64,000 nucleotides of DNA from Sabethes cyaneus (lineage: Eukaryota > Arthropoda > Insecta > Diptera > Culicidae), in NCBI RefSeq assembly GCF_943734655.1, contig NC_071354.1:31214847-31278846 (forward strand), given 5' to 3'. Positions 1-11,299 of this stretch are shown piece after piece. The number at the start of each line of letters is the position of its first letter. Position 1 is the stretch's first letter. The translations under genes and the position numbers were made by a program. The notes under the pieces were generated by a model that was not told where the DNA came from, searched no databases, and saw only the letters and a list, made by a program, of their open reading frames with translations.

Positions 1-1050
1 ATTCGATTATTCCTGCTCAAGTTTAATCGCAGTGATTGCTAATTCCTTTCGTCAGAATCAAGACTCAACCGAAAATCTTCCTTAATCATAACCCAGGTTC
101 TCATCCAATCAGAGAGAGCTGCATTGGGAAGTTCGAACGGGCCTGGGCTTTCCACTTTCCTCTGCTTCACCCTGCACTGAACTGTCGAAAGTCAAGGGCT
201 GAAACCCCCGAAAATGTTGATTCGATAAAGATGAAACTCCCAGCTCACCCTACCCGCCGCCGCCCGCAGGCGCAGGGAAGAACGATGAACATGATGAGCA
301 CCCGACCCGAAAACCCCGGGGTTAGCCACATTGCAAAAGTTTACACTCCTCCCGGACAGGGACGGTGCGGGCGGCGTTCCTCCAAGCACGGCCTCCATGA
401 CGGCGCAGCGCGGTTGGGCAATTTCAATAAAAATAATTATTATTAAACTGTTTTCATAAGAAAGTTCAACCCTTTTTTACCACCGGCACCGCAGCAGCAG
501 CACCGGCAGCACCAGCACCAGTAGCCGGTTGTTGGTAAAGTTCGGCGCTAGGGATCGACGACGACGACGACGCAGGGTCGCATCGATCCGTGCCAAAGTA
601 AAGTAAACAATGAAAACGAAAATTGCAAATGAATGAAAAATGGAAAACTTTTCGGTCCTCTTTTTTTGGTTCGCAAGAAAGGGCACAACGATTCAATGGA
701 GAGTGGCCGTTTTTATTCATCGAAGAGACTGTAGAAAAGCCGACAAAAAGAAGCTGTAAAGGGGAGACACGTATAATAAAATATTAAATTGTGACACGTG
801 GAACAGATTCGAGGCGTCTATTTGGATTAAAAATATTTGTTTTCTAGAAACTCGATATTGGTGTAACTTTATTGAAGTTCTCATTCTCGTGATTCAGTAG
901 AAATACTAGCAATCTTAATTTCGAATTTTTTTACTGTTCTTACAATCATTATTAAATTTTAATTCTGTTCATAAAAATGAACTCGCTGTGTTAAATGTCA
1001 ATTATTATTATAATTATAATCAACAATGAAACTAATTAATGTCAATAGGA
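1..1050. other. Unassigned DNA with short GC-rich simple repeats
   Basis: Bases 100-430 are relatively GC-rich and hold an open frame of 136 codons with no recognisable domain. A GCAGCACCGG-like simple stretch lies at 489-520 and a short GAC run at about 558-573. From about 590 the sequence turns AT-rich. I see no gene. Confidence 0.5.
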
Positions 1051-1051
1051 T

Positions 1052-1260
1052 AACAATTGCTCGCCCACTGGGCTTCGAAGTATGTTGCTGGTCTAACAAA
1101 CCAGTCGTCGAATGTTCGAATCTCGGCTGGCGGTGCTTTTGGAGTCAGTAAGACTGTTGTACTAGCCCCGTAATTGTCTTGTACTCTAATAACCGGCTGC
1201 GAAGTCTGTGTCGATAAAGAAGAGCCGAGTCTTAAAGACGTTGTACCCAAGGCTTTTTAG
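1052..1260 (+). repeat. tRNA-related SINE copy
   Basis: GTTCGAATCTCGG near 1114 is a pol III B-box-like sequence, preceded by a GGTCTAACAAACCAGTCGTC segment resembling a tRNA arm. Downstream is CCGGCTGCGAAGTCTGT, shared with the copies at 22978 and 45065. Such sequences resemble tRNA-derived SINEs of Aedes. It sits next to the GGATTT array that begins at about 1320. Confidence 0.6.
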
Positions 1261-1316
1261 GATAATGATTCCAGCTACTTGGTTATAAAGAACAACCTTA
1301 TTCGCTAGGATTAGAT

Positions 1317-1775
1317 TTGGACAGGATTTCGATTTGATTTGAATGATACTTGGATTGAATTCAATTCGCTGGATCTGAATTGAATTTGGATTGAATTCGG
1401 ACCGCATTTGGATTGTTTTTGCATTGGATTTTGCTCAGTTTTGGATAGGATGGTATTTGGATTGAACTTAAAGAGAATTTGGATTGGATTTGGACTGGAT
1501 CGTATTTGTTTGGACTAGATTTCGGTTGGATTTTAATGAGATTTGGATTAGATTTAGATGCGGTCTGGATTGGCTTCCGATTGATTTTACAGGGGATTTG
1601 ATTTTGATTGAATTAGAAGTGGATTCAGATTAGATTAAATTTAAATTTCATTTAAATAGAATTTGGATTGAATATGAATTTTGATTAGTTAACAACTGCA
1701 TTTTGATTGAATTTGGATTAGATTTGAGGTGGACTTGAATTTGATTTGGATTAGATTTGGATTGAAAGCATAGAA
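1317..1775. repeat. Degenerate GGATTT/ATTTGGATTGG array, block 1
   Basis: The stretch is built almost entirely of diverged copies of a 6- or 12-bp motif (GGATTT, TTGGATTGGATT). It is the first of several blocks in the window. Open frames in it read as low-complexity Asn/Pro/Ile/Gln peptides and are not genes. Confidence 0.85.
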
Positions 1776-1900
1776 TGATTTTGAAGTTCTTTCGCACTAC
1801 AGATATTAGAAATGGTCATAATGTAGAAAGAAATACACATCAAAATATTGCGCAATTTACTCGTACTCTAACCAGAGAAATATCAGTAATACTATTGAAT
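1776..1900 (+). repeat. Conserved tail following the GGATTT array (copy 1)
   Basis: The sequence from the TTTGAAGTTCTTTCGCACTAC region to about 1895 closely resembles 8545-8675. Both have a TGAAGT.CTTTC.CA.TACAGA start, then AAATATT(G/T)CGC, then GAGAAA(A)ATATCAG. In both places it directly follows a GGATTT array, suggesting that array and tail are parts of one repeat family. Confidence 0.65.
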
Positions 1901-1929
1901 TGAATATAGTACGGTCAAAGAGCGAAAGT

Positions 1930-2300
1930 CGGATTTATTGGCTTTCTTTTTATCCTCTTTTACTATTGTTTCGCCTTTTTTTGTTTTGTCATTTTTTGGC
2001 ATTTTTTGTCATCCTGAAGTCGCCAAGACAGCAAAAATGTTGTTTTCCCACTGCCTTTTCGTCGTACTTTTGCCGTCTATAAGTTTTGTCGTCTTCTTTT
2101 TTTTCATATTTTGTCGTTTTATGTAGAGTTTTTTCTATTTTTCTTTGTCGCAGTTTTGTCAGCTTTCGTCGTATTTTTGTCAACTTTTCATCGCATCGTT
2201 GCCATCTATTCACCGTCTCCTCTTTGTCTCTTCTTGGCACTTTAATCATCTTTTCATCGCCTTTTTGTTGTATTTGCTGAAAGATTAAATGTTCAACAGT
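1930..2300. repeat. Low-complexity TTTTGTCGTC-rich stretch
   Basis: The + strand is strongly pyrimidine-rich with degenerate TTTGTCGTCTTTT units. It resembles, in either orientation, the stretches at 20.64-21.23, 32.37-32.66 and 41.43-41.62 kb. The small open frames on both strands are by-products. Confidence 0.7.
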
Positions 2301-2414
2301 TTCCAATTAACGCGTAAAAAGAGGAAAGCTAATCAATGCAAATTGATTAAGGATTCCAGGATGCTACTTGATTATAAAAATTGGTTTTAAATCGGATCTG
2401 GATTGGATTTGGAT

Positions 2415-3400
2415 TAAAGGGGTTTCCACATCGAATTGCATCACGAAAAAAACGCTATAGAAAATTGCTCATTGGGTGTGTTCTCTTGAAATTTGAGTAG
2501 ACGTAGTGTAGAGTGTATTGTTTACGCTGTAAGTTTTTCGAAAATTAGAAAAAATGACGTCATTCAAAACTTGGCGCAAGCATCTGGGAGTTCCTCAACT
2601 CTCTCATCGGGACATCGGAAAACAACTCGGAATCTTGCAATCAACCGTGAGTCGAGTGATTAAACGTTACTACGAAACTCTGAGTATCGAACGGAAGGAG
2701 AAATGCGGTCAGCATGGATGTTCTATTAGCGTTCAGGATGCCAAGCGTGTCGTGAGAGAGTTTAAGCGGAATCCCAGTGCTTCGGTCAGGGATGTGGCCA
2801 AAAAGTTGAATCTGTCCAAGTCTTTCGTTCAGAGAGCCAAGTACCGGGAGGGACTGCATACGTACAAAGTGCAGAAGTGCCCGGTCGTGACTAACGGGAC
2901 AGTAAACAGGCAGATTTACCTCAAGGAGTGTCTACAGAAGCATCTACATCCATTGTTGAAGCAACACGAGAGCCGTACGGTCTTTTGGTCGGACCCAGCT
3001 TCGTGCCACTATTCAAAGGATGTCCTGGAGTGGCACGAAGGCAACGGGGTCCCCCCCCCCCCCAACGCACCGGAACTAAGTCCCATCGAAAAATACTGGG
3101 CTATTATGAAGCAGGACTATGGAAGCATCCCAAGGAGGTCAAATCTCAGGAAGACATAAAGAAAAAGTGGCCGTACAGAAAAAGCTACAGTACAGATGTT
3201 GTACAGAACCTTATGAGTGGAGTTAAGCGTAAGGTGCGGGCATACGGTTATGGTAATGAAGTTGATTGAAATATACCTAAAGCATACATATGGGTTATAT
3301 TTTATTATCTGAAAATTTTATTATTTGAAAAGAATCGATCAACTAGGTAATTTTCTACAACGTTTTTTCCGTGATGCAATTTGATGTGGGACACCCTTTA
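2415..3400 (+). mobile_element. DD37E-type mariner/Tc1 element, complete ends, defective
   Basis: Inverted ends of about 52 bp match well: the left begins TAAAGGGGTTTCCACATC at 2415 and the right, read inward from 3400, begins TAAAGGGTGTCCCACATC. Both continue with AAATTGCATCACGRAAAAAACG-like sequence. The TA at each outer edge (2415-2416, 3399-3400) fits a TA target duplication. The element is inserted in a GGATTT array, which resumes at 3401. The interior holds a broken transposase. Confidence 0.9.
2554..3269 (+). pseudogene. Mariner DD37E transposase, internally deleted and frameshifted
   Basis: The ATG at 2554 opens 201 codons. Residues 1-100 hold the paired helix-turn-helix DNA-binding part (GKQLGILQSTVSRVIK, then VRDVAKKLNLSKSFVQR). 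The second catalytic aspartate is in FWSDPASCHYS (D147) and the glutamate in SPIEKYWAIMK (E179). The spacing between them is 31 residues instead of the 37 of this family, with the loss at a run of 13 C at 3051-3063. The whole segment carrying the first catalytic Asp is missing between HTYKVQKCP and VVTNGTVNRQIY (about 100 residues by comparison with family length). A frameshift near 3120 moves the C-terminus (NLMSGVKRKVRAYG) into another frame, ending at 3269. It cannot make active enzyme. Confidence 0.9.
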
Positions 3401-4045
3401 GATTTTCAGCGAATTGAAGTTCGATGGGGTTTCGGTTAAATTGAATGTGAAAAAGATTTGGAACGGATTTTTATTGGTTCTGGATCTGGATCTGGAGGAT
3501 TTGGATTAGATTTGGACTGGCTTTATTTGAATCTGGATTGAATTTGGGTTGAATTTGATTTGGATTGAATTTGGAGAAAATTTGAATCCGATTTGTAATG
3601 GTTTTGGATTGTATTTATGTTGGACCTGGTTGAACCTGGTTGGAACTGGGTTGTATTTGGATTGGATCTGGATTGGATTTGGACACGACTTGGATTGGAT
3701 TCTGATGGCACTTGGATTGGATTTAGATCGGATCTGGATTGAATTTAGATTGAATTTGGAGATGATTTGGATAGGATTTGGATTGGTTTATGATTGGACT
3801 GGATTTAATTGGATCTAGATTGGATTTGATAAGGATTGTATTTGGATTGAATTCGGTGAGGATTTGAGTCCTATTTAGATAGGTTTTGGATTGCATGTAT
3901 TTTGGAACTGGGTAGGTTTTGGATTGGTTTGCATGTACTCGGATTGAATTTGGAGAGGATTTGAGCAGGATTTCGATTGGATTTGGATTAGATTTGAATT
4001 AAATTTGAAGAGGGTTAGATGGTTACTGGATTAGTTTTGCGCTGG
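3401..4045. repeat. Degenerate GGATTT array, block 2
   Basis: The array consists of the same diverged GGATTTGGATT motif as 1317-1775 and 2384-2414. It lies between the mariner element and the 3' end of the LINE. Confidence 0.85.
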
Positions 4046-4309
4046 ATTGTTACTGAGCGCTGGATTACTTACTTACGTAGGTGGCTTGCCGTCCCAAAAC
4101 AAAGTCTGTTGAAGTTTCTCTATGTAACTCCGTTGAAGGCTACCGGTCTCCAATTCCTCGGACACCGAGGACTCTCCGCCAGATCTCGTTCCACCTGGTC
4201 TTACCATCTTGCTCGCTGCGCTCCTGGTCGCCTTGTTCCTACCGGAATTAAGGCGAACCACATCTTTGCAGGGTAGTTGTCCGGCATTCTTGCAACATGC
4301 CCTGCCCAT

Positions 4310-5420
4310 CGTATCCGTCCAGCTTCAGCCACCTTTTGGATACTGGGTTTGCCATAGAGCTGTGCGAGTTCATGGTTCATCTTCCGCCTCTATACTCCGT
4401 TCTCCTGTACGCCGCCGAAGATCGTTCTTAGCACTCGACATTCGAAAACTCCGAGCACTCGCAGGTCCTCCTCGAGCATTGTCCATGTTTCATGCCCGTA
4501 GAGAACAACCGGTCTAATAAGCGTCTTGTACAGGGTGCATTTTGTACGGGGACTTAGTCTGCTCGACCGCAATTGCTTTTGAAGCCCCTAGTAAGCACGA
4601 CTTCAGCTGATAATACGCCTCCGAATCTCACGGTTTGTATCATTGTTCGCCGTTACCAGTGAGCCAAGGTAGACAAATTCGTCGACTACTTCAAACTCAT
4701 CGCCGTCGATCAATATACAACTGCCCAAGCGACGTCATTCGGCCTCGGTTCCGCTGGCCAGCATGTACTTTGTTTTAGACGTATTGACCTTTAGCCCAAT
4801 CTTTTCTGCTTCGCGCTTTAGTCTGGTGTACTGTTCATCCACCGCCACAGATGTCCTGCCGGTAATATCCATGTCATGGACAAAGCAGACGAATTGACCA
4901 GATTTGTTGAATATCTTGCGCTGCGTGTTGATATCCGCTCGATTTATAACACCTTGTAGCGCTATGTTGAACAGCAGACATAAAAGACCTTCACCTTGAC
5001 GAAGCCCTGTATGTGATTCGAATTAACTTCACAATCCACCCGAAATCCGAACACAGCACTGTGTACCATCCATCGTAGATTTAATCAGTTTGATGAGCTT
5101 CCTGGGGAAGCTGTTCTCGTCCATGATTTTCCATAGCTTTTCCGGTCGATGGTATCATATGCGGCTTTGAAGTCAACGAACAAATGGTGCGTTGGAACTC
5201 TGTATTCAGTATTCACGGCCCTTTTAGAAGATCTGCCACAGTGTAAATATTTCATCCGTTGTAGATCAACCTTCGACGAAGCCGGCTTGATAAATTTGCA
5301 CAAATCTGTTCGCAATTGATGTCGGCGGAAAATCATTTGGGACAGCACTGTTTAGGCGGCATTGAGAACGGTGATCGCTCGGTAGTGCTTGCAGTTTCAC
5401 TTGTCGCACACTTGGTAGAT
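4310..5420 (-). pseudogene. LINE reverse transcriptase domain, broken, catalytic box mutated
   Basis: The RT motif A region reads FVDFKAAYDTIDR (5085-5348). Near 4870-4895 the catalytic box reads FVCFVHDMDITGRT, where related elements have F-A-D-D, so one catalytic Asp is replaced by His. Further along are EAEKIGLKVNTSKTKYM, FEVVDEFVYLGSLVT and LYKTLIRPVVLYGHETWTM (4390-4572), typical of the C-terminal part. Several stops and frameshifts interrupt the frame. Confidence 0.85.
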
Positions 5421-5474
5421 CGGTAGATCGGGTGCCATTCAGGTGTTCGTCGAAGTGCTGCTTTCACCTATTGG

Positions 5475-6720
5475 TCACCTCACGACACGATCGTCCGTCA
5501 GAATGCTGCCATGCTTATTTCGACACATTTCGGATCGCGGCACAAAGCCTTTGCGGGATCCGTTCCGTTTCTGGTAAAACTTTTGCGTTTGCTGAGAACG
5601 ATACAGCCGTTCCAACTCTGCATATTCCTGCTTTTCCAGGTAGCGCTTTTTCTCCCGAAAGATTTGGTTTCGCTGCATCTTCGTCTGTCTTTCCACGTTC
5701 TGCCGTGTGACACTGTGCATGTTGGCCGCCCGTGCAGCGTTCTCCTCATCCATCCGTTGATTCCGGGCCACATGCCCGATGGAGCTCTCCGCTACACTGC
5801 TGATGGCTGTTTTGATAGTGTTCCAACAGTCCTCGAGAGGGGCTTCGTCCAGCTCGTCCTCTTCCGGCTGCGCAGCTTCGAGTGAATGCGCATAGTTTGC
5901 GGCGACGTGTGGCTGCTTCAGCCGCGCGAGATCTAACCGAGGCTGGCGTCGGTACCGAATGTTGTTCACAACGGAGAGTCTTGGGCACATCTTAACCATC
6001 ACTAGGTAGTGGTCCGAGTCAACGTTAGCGCTTCGATAGGATCTGACGTCGATAATGTCTGAGAAGTGCCGACTGTCGATCAAAACGTGGTCGATCTGTG
6101 ATTCTGTCTGATTTGGTGACCTCCAGGTGTACTTGTGATGGATTCTGTGCTGGAAGAGGTACTACGTACGGCCATATTCTTACAGGCGGCAAAGTCGATA
6201 AGTCTTAGACCCATTTCATTGGTCCGCTGGTGTGCACTGAATTTTCCAATCACCGGTTTGTATTCCTCCTCCTGGGCGGCCTGATCATTGAAATCCCCGA
6301 TGACGATCTTAATATCATTTTTTGGGCAGCGGTCGTTTTCACTCTCCAACTGCGCGTAGAATTCATCCTTGTCGTCATCGGTACTTCTGAGGTGAGGGCT
6401 GTGCACGTTGATGATGCTTATGTTGAAGAATCGGCCCTTGATTCTCAACCTGCACATTCAAGGATTGATTGGCCACCACCCAATCACCCGTTTCCGCATC
6501 TCGCCCATCACTATGATAGCTGTACCCAGCTCGTGTGTGTTGCCGCAGCTCTGGTAGATGGTATGTCCATCTCTGAACGTACGTACCGTTGAGCTCTTTC
6601 AGCACACCTCCTGCAGCGCTACGACGTCGAGCTTGCGGCTCTTCAATACGTCGGAGAGCACTCGAGTGCTCCCTTGGAAGTTGAGAGATCGGTAGTTCCA
6701 CGTCCCTCCTTTCCTGTCAG
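5475..6720 (-). pseudogene. LINE AP-endonuclease domain and linker, broken
   Basis: Fragments in shifting frames show the expected order: a TWNYRSLNFQGS start, LDVVALQEV with the catalytic Glu, IINVHSPHLRS, VIGDFND, then QIDHVLID and VDSDHYLVM with the catalytic Asp-His. These are the motifs of APE-type endonucleases that nick target DNA for target-primed reverse transcription. The intact pieces are 125 codons (6457-6080) and 202 codons (6083-5475), joined by a frameshift. The second continues past SDH into a charged, Glu/Arg-rich linker. Confidence 0.85.
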
Positions 6721-6904
6721 CATACGACCTTGGCTTCCACCGGGGTTGGTTACCCGATCTCCACCAAGGTTGCTCGTATCCCGGCTGGTACCACGAGGAG
6801 GTAGGAATAGGAGTTGCTGAATAAGAGGCTATGAACCACTGTAGGGTCTATTTTATGCCTACACGTGCACAAGGCACCGACGGTACGCATTATTCAGCCG
6901 TTTA

Positions 6905-8545
6905 CCAACCGAATTGGGTTAGATTTGGACGAGATTTTGATTGAAATCGAACGGAATTAGCATTGAGTTAGGATTGAATCTGGATTAGATTTTGATTTGG
7001 ATTGGTTCTGAATCAGATTTGAACAGGATTTAGATTAAATCTAGATTGGATTTGGATTGTATTGTATTAGGAGAGGGTTTAATTTGGTTTAAATTTGGAC
7101 TTGACTCGGACTAAGTTTATATTGAATTGGATTTGGATAAGATTTGATTTTGATTGGATTCTGATGAGATTTGGTTTAGATCGCATCAGGATTGGATTAG
7201 ATTTTCAGCTAATTTTGATTGAAGTTGGATGAGATTTGAATTGGATTGAATTTGGAGACGATTTGGACTGAATTTAATTGGATCTGGAATGGATTTGGAT
7301 TGACTTAGATGTGGACGCCTTTGGATTGAATTTGAATTGGATCTGAATTTGAAGACGCTTTGAATCCAATTTGGATTGGATCTGTGTTGGATTCGGATTC
7401 GATTGTATGTACTGGGATTGAATTTGTATTAGATTTGCAGTGTATTGGATTAGAATTGAATTTAGAGGATACTCGGACTGGATTTGGATTGAATTTAGAT
7501 GAGATTTTGACTGTATTTGAATGGAATTTGCATTGGATTTAGATTGGATCTGGATTGGATTTGGATTGGATTTGGATTGGACTTAAATTAGATTTGAACA
7601 GGATTTGGATAATAGATTGGGTTTAGATTAAATCTCGATGAAATTCATCTAGATTTAATCTAAACCCAATCTATTATCCAAATCCTGTTCAAATATAATT
7701 GGATTGGATTAGATTTGAACTTGATTCAAATCAGGTTTATTGGGACTAGATTAGGATTAAATTTTTATGAGGATTTGGGTAAGATTTGGATTGATTTGAG
7801 ATTGGGTATTGATTGGATCTGGAGCGTTTTGATCGGATTAGATTTGAACTGGACTGAAATGGATCTGGATTGAATTAGATTTGGATTCGGTTTGGATTGG
7901 AGTTTTGAATCCGATTTGGATTGGTTTTGGATTGTATATATATCGGATTTGCGTTGGATTTGGATTGGAATGTATGTACTTTGATTGAATTTGGACCGGA
8001 TTTCGATTGGATTTGGATTTGATTTGGATTCGATTGGATTTGAATTGAATTTGGAGAGGACTCGTACTAGATTTGGATTGGTGTCTGCATTAGATTTAGA
8101 TGGTATTTGCATTAGTATTTGGATTGAATTTGAAGAAAATTTGGATTAAATTTGGACGGGCTTTTTATTGGATTTGAAAGGAATTTGCATTAGATATAGA
8201 TTGGATCTGGATTTTGATTTGGATTGGATCTAAAAAAGATTTGGGCAGGATCTGAATTGAATTGTGATTTGAATCCGGTTTGGATTAGTTTTGTATTGTA
8301 AATAATATATATTAGATCTAGGTTGGATTTGGATTGGATTGATGGAATTTGGAGAAGACTCGGACTGAATTTGGATTGGATTTATGGGATTGGATCTGGG
8401 TTAATTATGCATTGGATTGTATTTGTATTGAATTTTAAAAGCATTCAGTTTGGATTTGGATTGGACTGTATTTGGATGAGATTTGGGGCGGATTTGATTT
8501 GAAATGAATTTACATTTCATTTCGGTTAGATATAGACAGAATGTT
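6905..8545. repeat. Degenerate GGATTT array, block 3
   Basis: This is 1.6 kb of the same motif, resuming at the 5' boundary of the LINE. It includes the near-perfect palindrome at 7592-7694. Peptides rich in Asn/Pro/Ile/Gln on the - strand are translation artefacts of the repeat. Confidence 0.88.
7592..7694. repeat. Perfect 44-bp inverted repeat within GGATTT array
   Basis: Arms 7592-7635 and 7651-7694 are exact reverse complements over 44 bases. After one mismatch, five further pairs (GATGA/TCATC) leave a 3-nt loop. The array around it is highly diverged, so exact arms point to a recent event or an assembly or cloning effect. Confidence 0.9.
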
Positions 8546-8680
8546 TGGAAGGATGTTGAAGTGCTTTCACATTACAGAAATCATATCAGGAACTGTCGAA
8601 ATGTACGAAGAAATAGAAACCAAAATATTTCGCCTTTTTCGCATACTTAAACGAGAAAAATATCAGGAATAACTATTATT
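8546..8680 (+). repeat. Conserved tail following the GGATTT array (copy 2)
   Basis: This resembles 1776-1895 in order and spacing, including the AAAATATT.CGC and GAGAAAAATATCAG segments, and again directly follows a GGATTT block. Confidence 0.65.
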
Positions 8681-8689
8681 AATGTTTAT

Positions 8690-11299
8690 ATACTACAAAA
8701 CCAAAATGAAACATGCACGTTCGTATTGACTGCATGCCAGCATTAACATAAATCTTCTAGTTTTTATTCACTATTCGTTTCTTTCTCTCAGAAAAGCTCG
8801 ATTAGAAACTTTCATATCGGTTCAAAGAAAACAGATATACTTTTGAGTATATTATTTACTGCACTTTTAAAACACTCGAAATTTTTATAATTAAAAGAAA
8901 TTTTCAACCCTTTCTGTAAAGTCTATGAAAATAGATACGAGCACTTAATCCGTAGGTCCATGAAAAATTCCGGAATCTATAGAAGTACGGTTTAAACCGA
9001 GTTGTAGATCCGACATTTCTGATCCAAACCACGCGACCTCAGTCTGGTTCGGGCTTCGGTGTTGAATCTCTAATCCGTGGTCGTTGCCAACGCATTCAAT
9101 ATTGTAAGTGCTTTTGAGCTTCGATTGGATGGTGGAATTTGAACTCAATTTCACAGTGGATCGTTTGCTCGTGCTATTAATTGTCCCCCGGAACCAGGTA
9201 GTAACACTCCGGAATCGACGCTGACGTGGCCATTAGTCAACAAAATATTTTCTAACTTATCTTGGGTGCCAGTTTTGGGTCATACCTTTCAAATGAGGCA
9301 AAGAAATCACAGTAATTTGTGGAAATTGTATGTTGCACTAATATAATGATTTCAGTGTACTATTGCGTAACTGATTATAGCGCTAAATTACAATTATTAT
9401 TACCGTTTCGGTACCGGACCGATTCCCCTTAACTTAAATGGAAGATGTCGCTGCAAATGGATTGCTTCATATTTCAATTTTCCTTTCCAATTGTTTCCTT
9501 TGATCCTGTCAAATGAAATATACTGTGCAATCAGCTCGGAGACGAAGCACAATTCGCTGTCCGTTTTCGCTGCACAGCAAATGGTCACACCGTTGCGTTA
9601 TGGCAGCGTGCTCTTTTTGATCCATATCTTACTGTAAGACTGTGCTGTCGCTCTGATCCGAACCAACGAAGAAGAATGAACCGACTTAAAAGATTATACC
9701 CAAGACTGAGTGCTAGTGAACCGCCGACCATCCTCCATCCATTTGAAGTGGTCTTGGTGAATAAGCAAACTCGATTTTCAAAGGTATTCCCTTGATTCCT
9801 TTCACGAATCCTTTCCCAGATTCTCCATTTTATGAGTGGCTGCTATGAAAATGCCACTGAATTTTCCTGACAATACATATAATCCTTGGAGAGTGAAAAT
9901 CAGTTTAAAAGCTCTGCATTCGTGTTTATTTGTTATCCTCGCAAACTAATCCAATCGGAAGAGGGAAAACTCTAAGCGGAATCAACAAAATAAAACTCCA
10001 TTAGCCGGCAAAGTAAATAGGGACTGAAACTAGACAACTAAATTCAGTAGCTTTCTAGCTCGGGATGTGCTTCCCATGCGAAGCACTGTGCCGGCACTCC
10101 CGGCACATACGTGTACTAGTTTAGTTTAGTAGTGACCGCCAGCTTGCCGAACGGTTTCTCAATCCTCCTGACGACCGATGCGACGATAATGGAGGGGGGA
10201 CGGGGGACGGTTGTTATTTGAGTGAAATGAAGTTTTGCTAGCTGCTCACTCGCCCGAGCCCGATTCCGCGCGCAATCCTCGTGCTAATGCAGCAAACCAC
10301 GTGTTGAGAAAATAAAAATAAAATGTAACAGTACCTTTTCAAATCCACCCCCAGAGGCCGGGTTCTTTTTTGCGACGATACGAAGTGCATACAGTAGATA
10401 AATACTAGCATATATTTCCTGGGTAGAGTTTCCTGCGAGGGAAATAGCTTTTACTTGTCAGTGCCATTGGTTGTATACACTCTGAAATGTTTTCACCCCC
10501 TGCTGGTAGGTTGTGGTTAAAATCACTCAGAACCAGTTTAAAGTGCACGAAGTCAAATTTTAAGTTTAAAAAATTAGACTTATCTTGATTGAGGCTGTTT
10601 TAACCAGTGTTTTTTTTTTATTTAAGAGTGTAGGATGCACCGACGACTGCGAATTTATATTGATAATTATGCAACGGCTCAATGTTTAACCAATCAAAAT
10701 TGGTACAAAATAAATTGATTCTCTAGAGTTCCTCTAGAAACATATTAAATTATCTAGTCAAAGCTTGTAAAAAATCATTATTTATGTCGACAGTGGTTTT
10801 CATTGTGGTCGACATTATTTTTAATGAATGACATATGGAATGAATAGAAAAAAAACCTGAACCACAAATTATGTACTGTCTGTTTATTATTTTTTCATGC
10901 CACAAAAGTGGTCCTCATAAAATTCCATTCATTAAAAGTCATGCCGGCCACAATGAAATCCGATTCCGATATCATTTTGTCAGAATTTGTGCGACTTTGG
11001 CTTCCATCTCCATTACAATTACAAACGTCTCAAACCAGTAGGCCGCAACCCTCAAGTAGGCTTTGGATTCGGTGTAAAACAGGACACAGACAGACGTTTG
11101 ACAGGAAAAGGCTATTCTCTGTGTTGTGTTGTTAGTGCTGTTGTGATTTTTTCCTGCGAAAAGAGAAGCAAAAACCTTCTTCCCTTCCTCCGGCTGATTT
11201 CCAAGGATGTCCGCTGCGCTATTCGCGATTCATGATTAGGTTAGGCGTTGTGTTTTTTATTTCATCCTTTCATAAGTTGAAATGTTGTCTGAATTCAAT
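8690..11299. other. Unassigned, mostly unique sequence
   Basis: No exon, RNA gene or clear transposon end was recognised. About 8940-9240 looks like an old dispersed repeat (clustered CCGGAA motifs). About 9990-10330 is fairly GC-rich and unique. An imperfect hairpin around GTCGAC lies at about 10770-10825. Confidence 0.4.

Larger units (their letters stand above)
4046..6860 (-). mobile_element. APE-type non-LTR retrotransposon, degraded
   Basis: Read on the - strand, it runs from the endonuclease (6720-5990) through a linker to the reverse transcriptase (about 5400-4390), with a 3' untranslated end near 4060 in a short TTAC/GTAA repeat. Frames are broken by many shifts and stops. GGATTT sequence lies on both sides (to 4045 and from 6905), so the LINE inserted into the array. 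The clade is not settled; an RTE- or I-like element with an FADD box is plausible. Confidence 0.85.

Noticed and set aside
36..446. 136-codon frame near the window start
   Set aside because: GC-rich, no family match that I recognise, no splice or promoter support, and an overlapping frame on the opposite strand.
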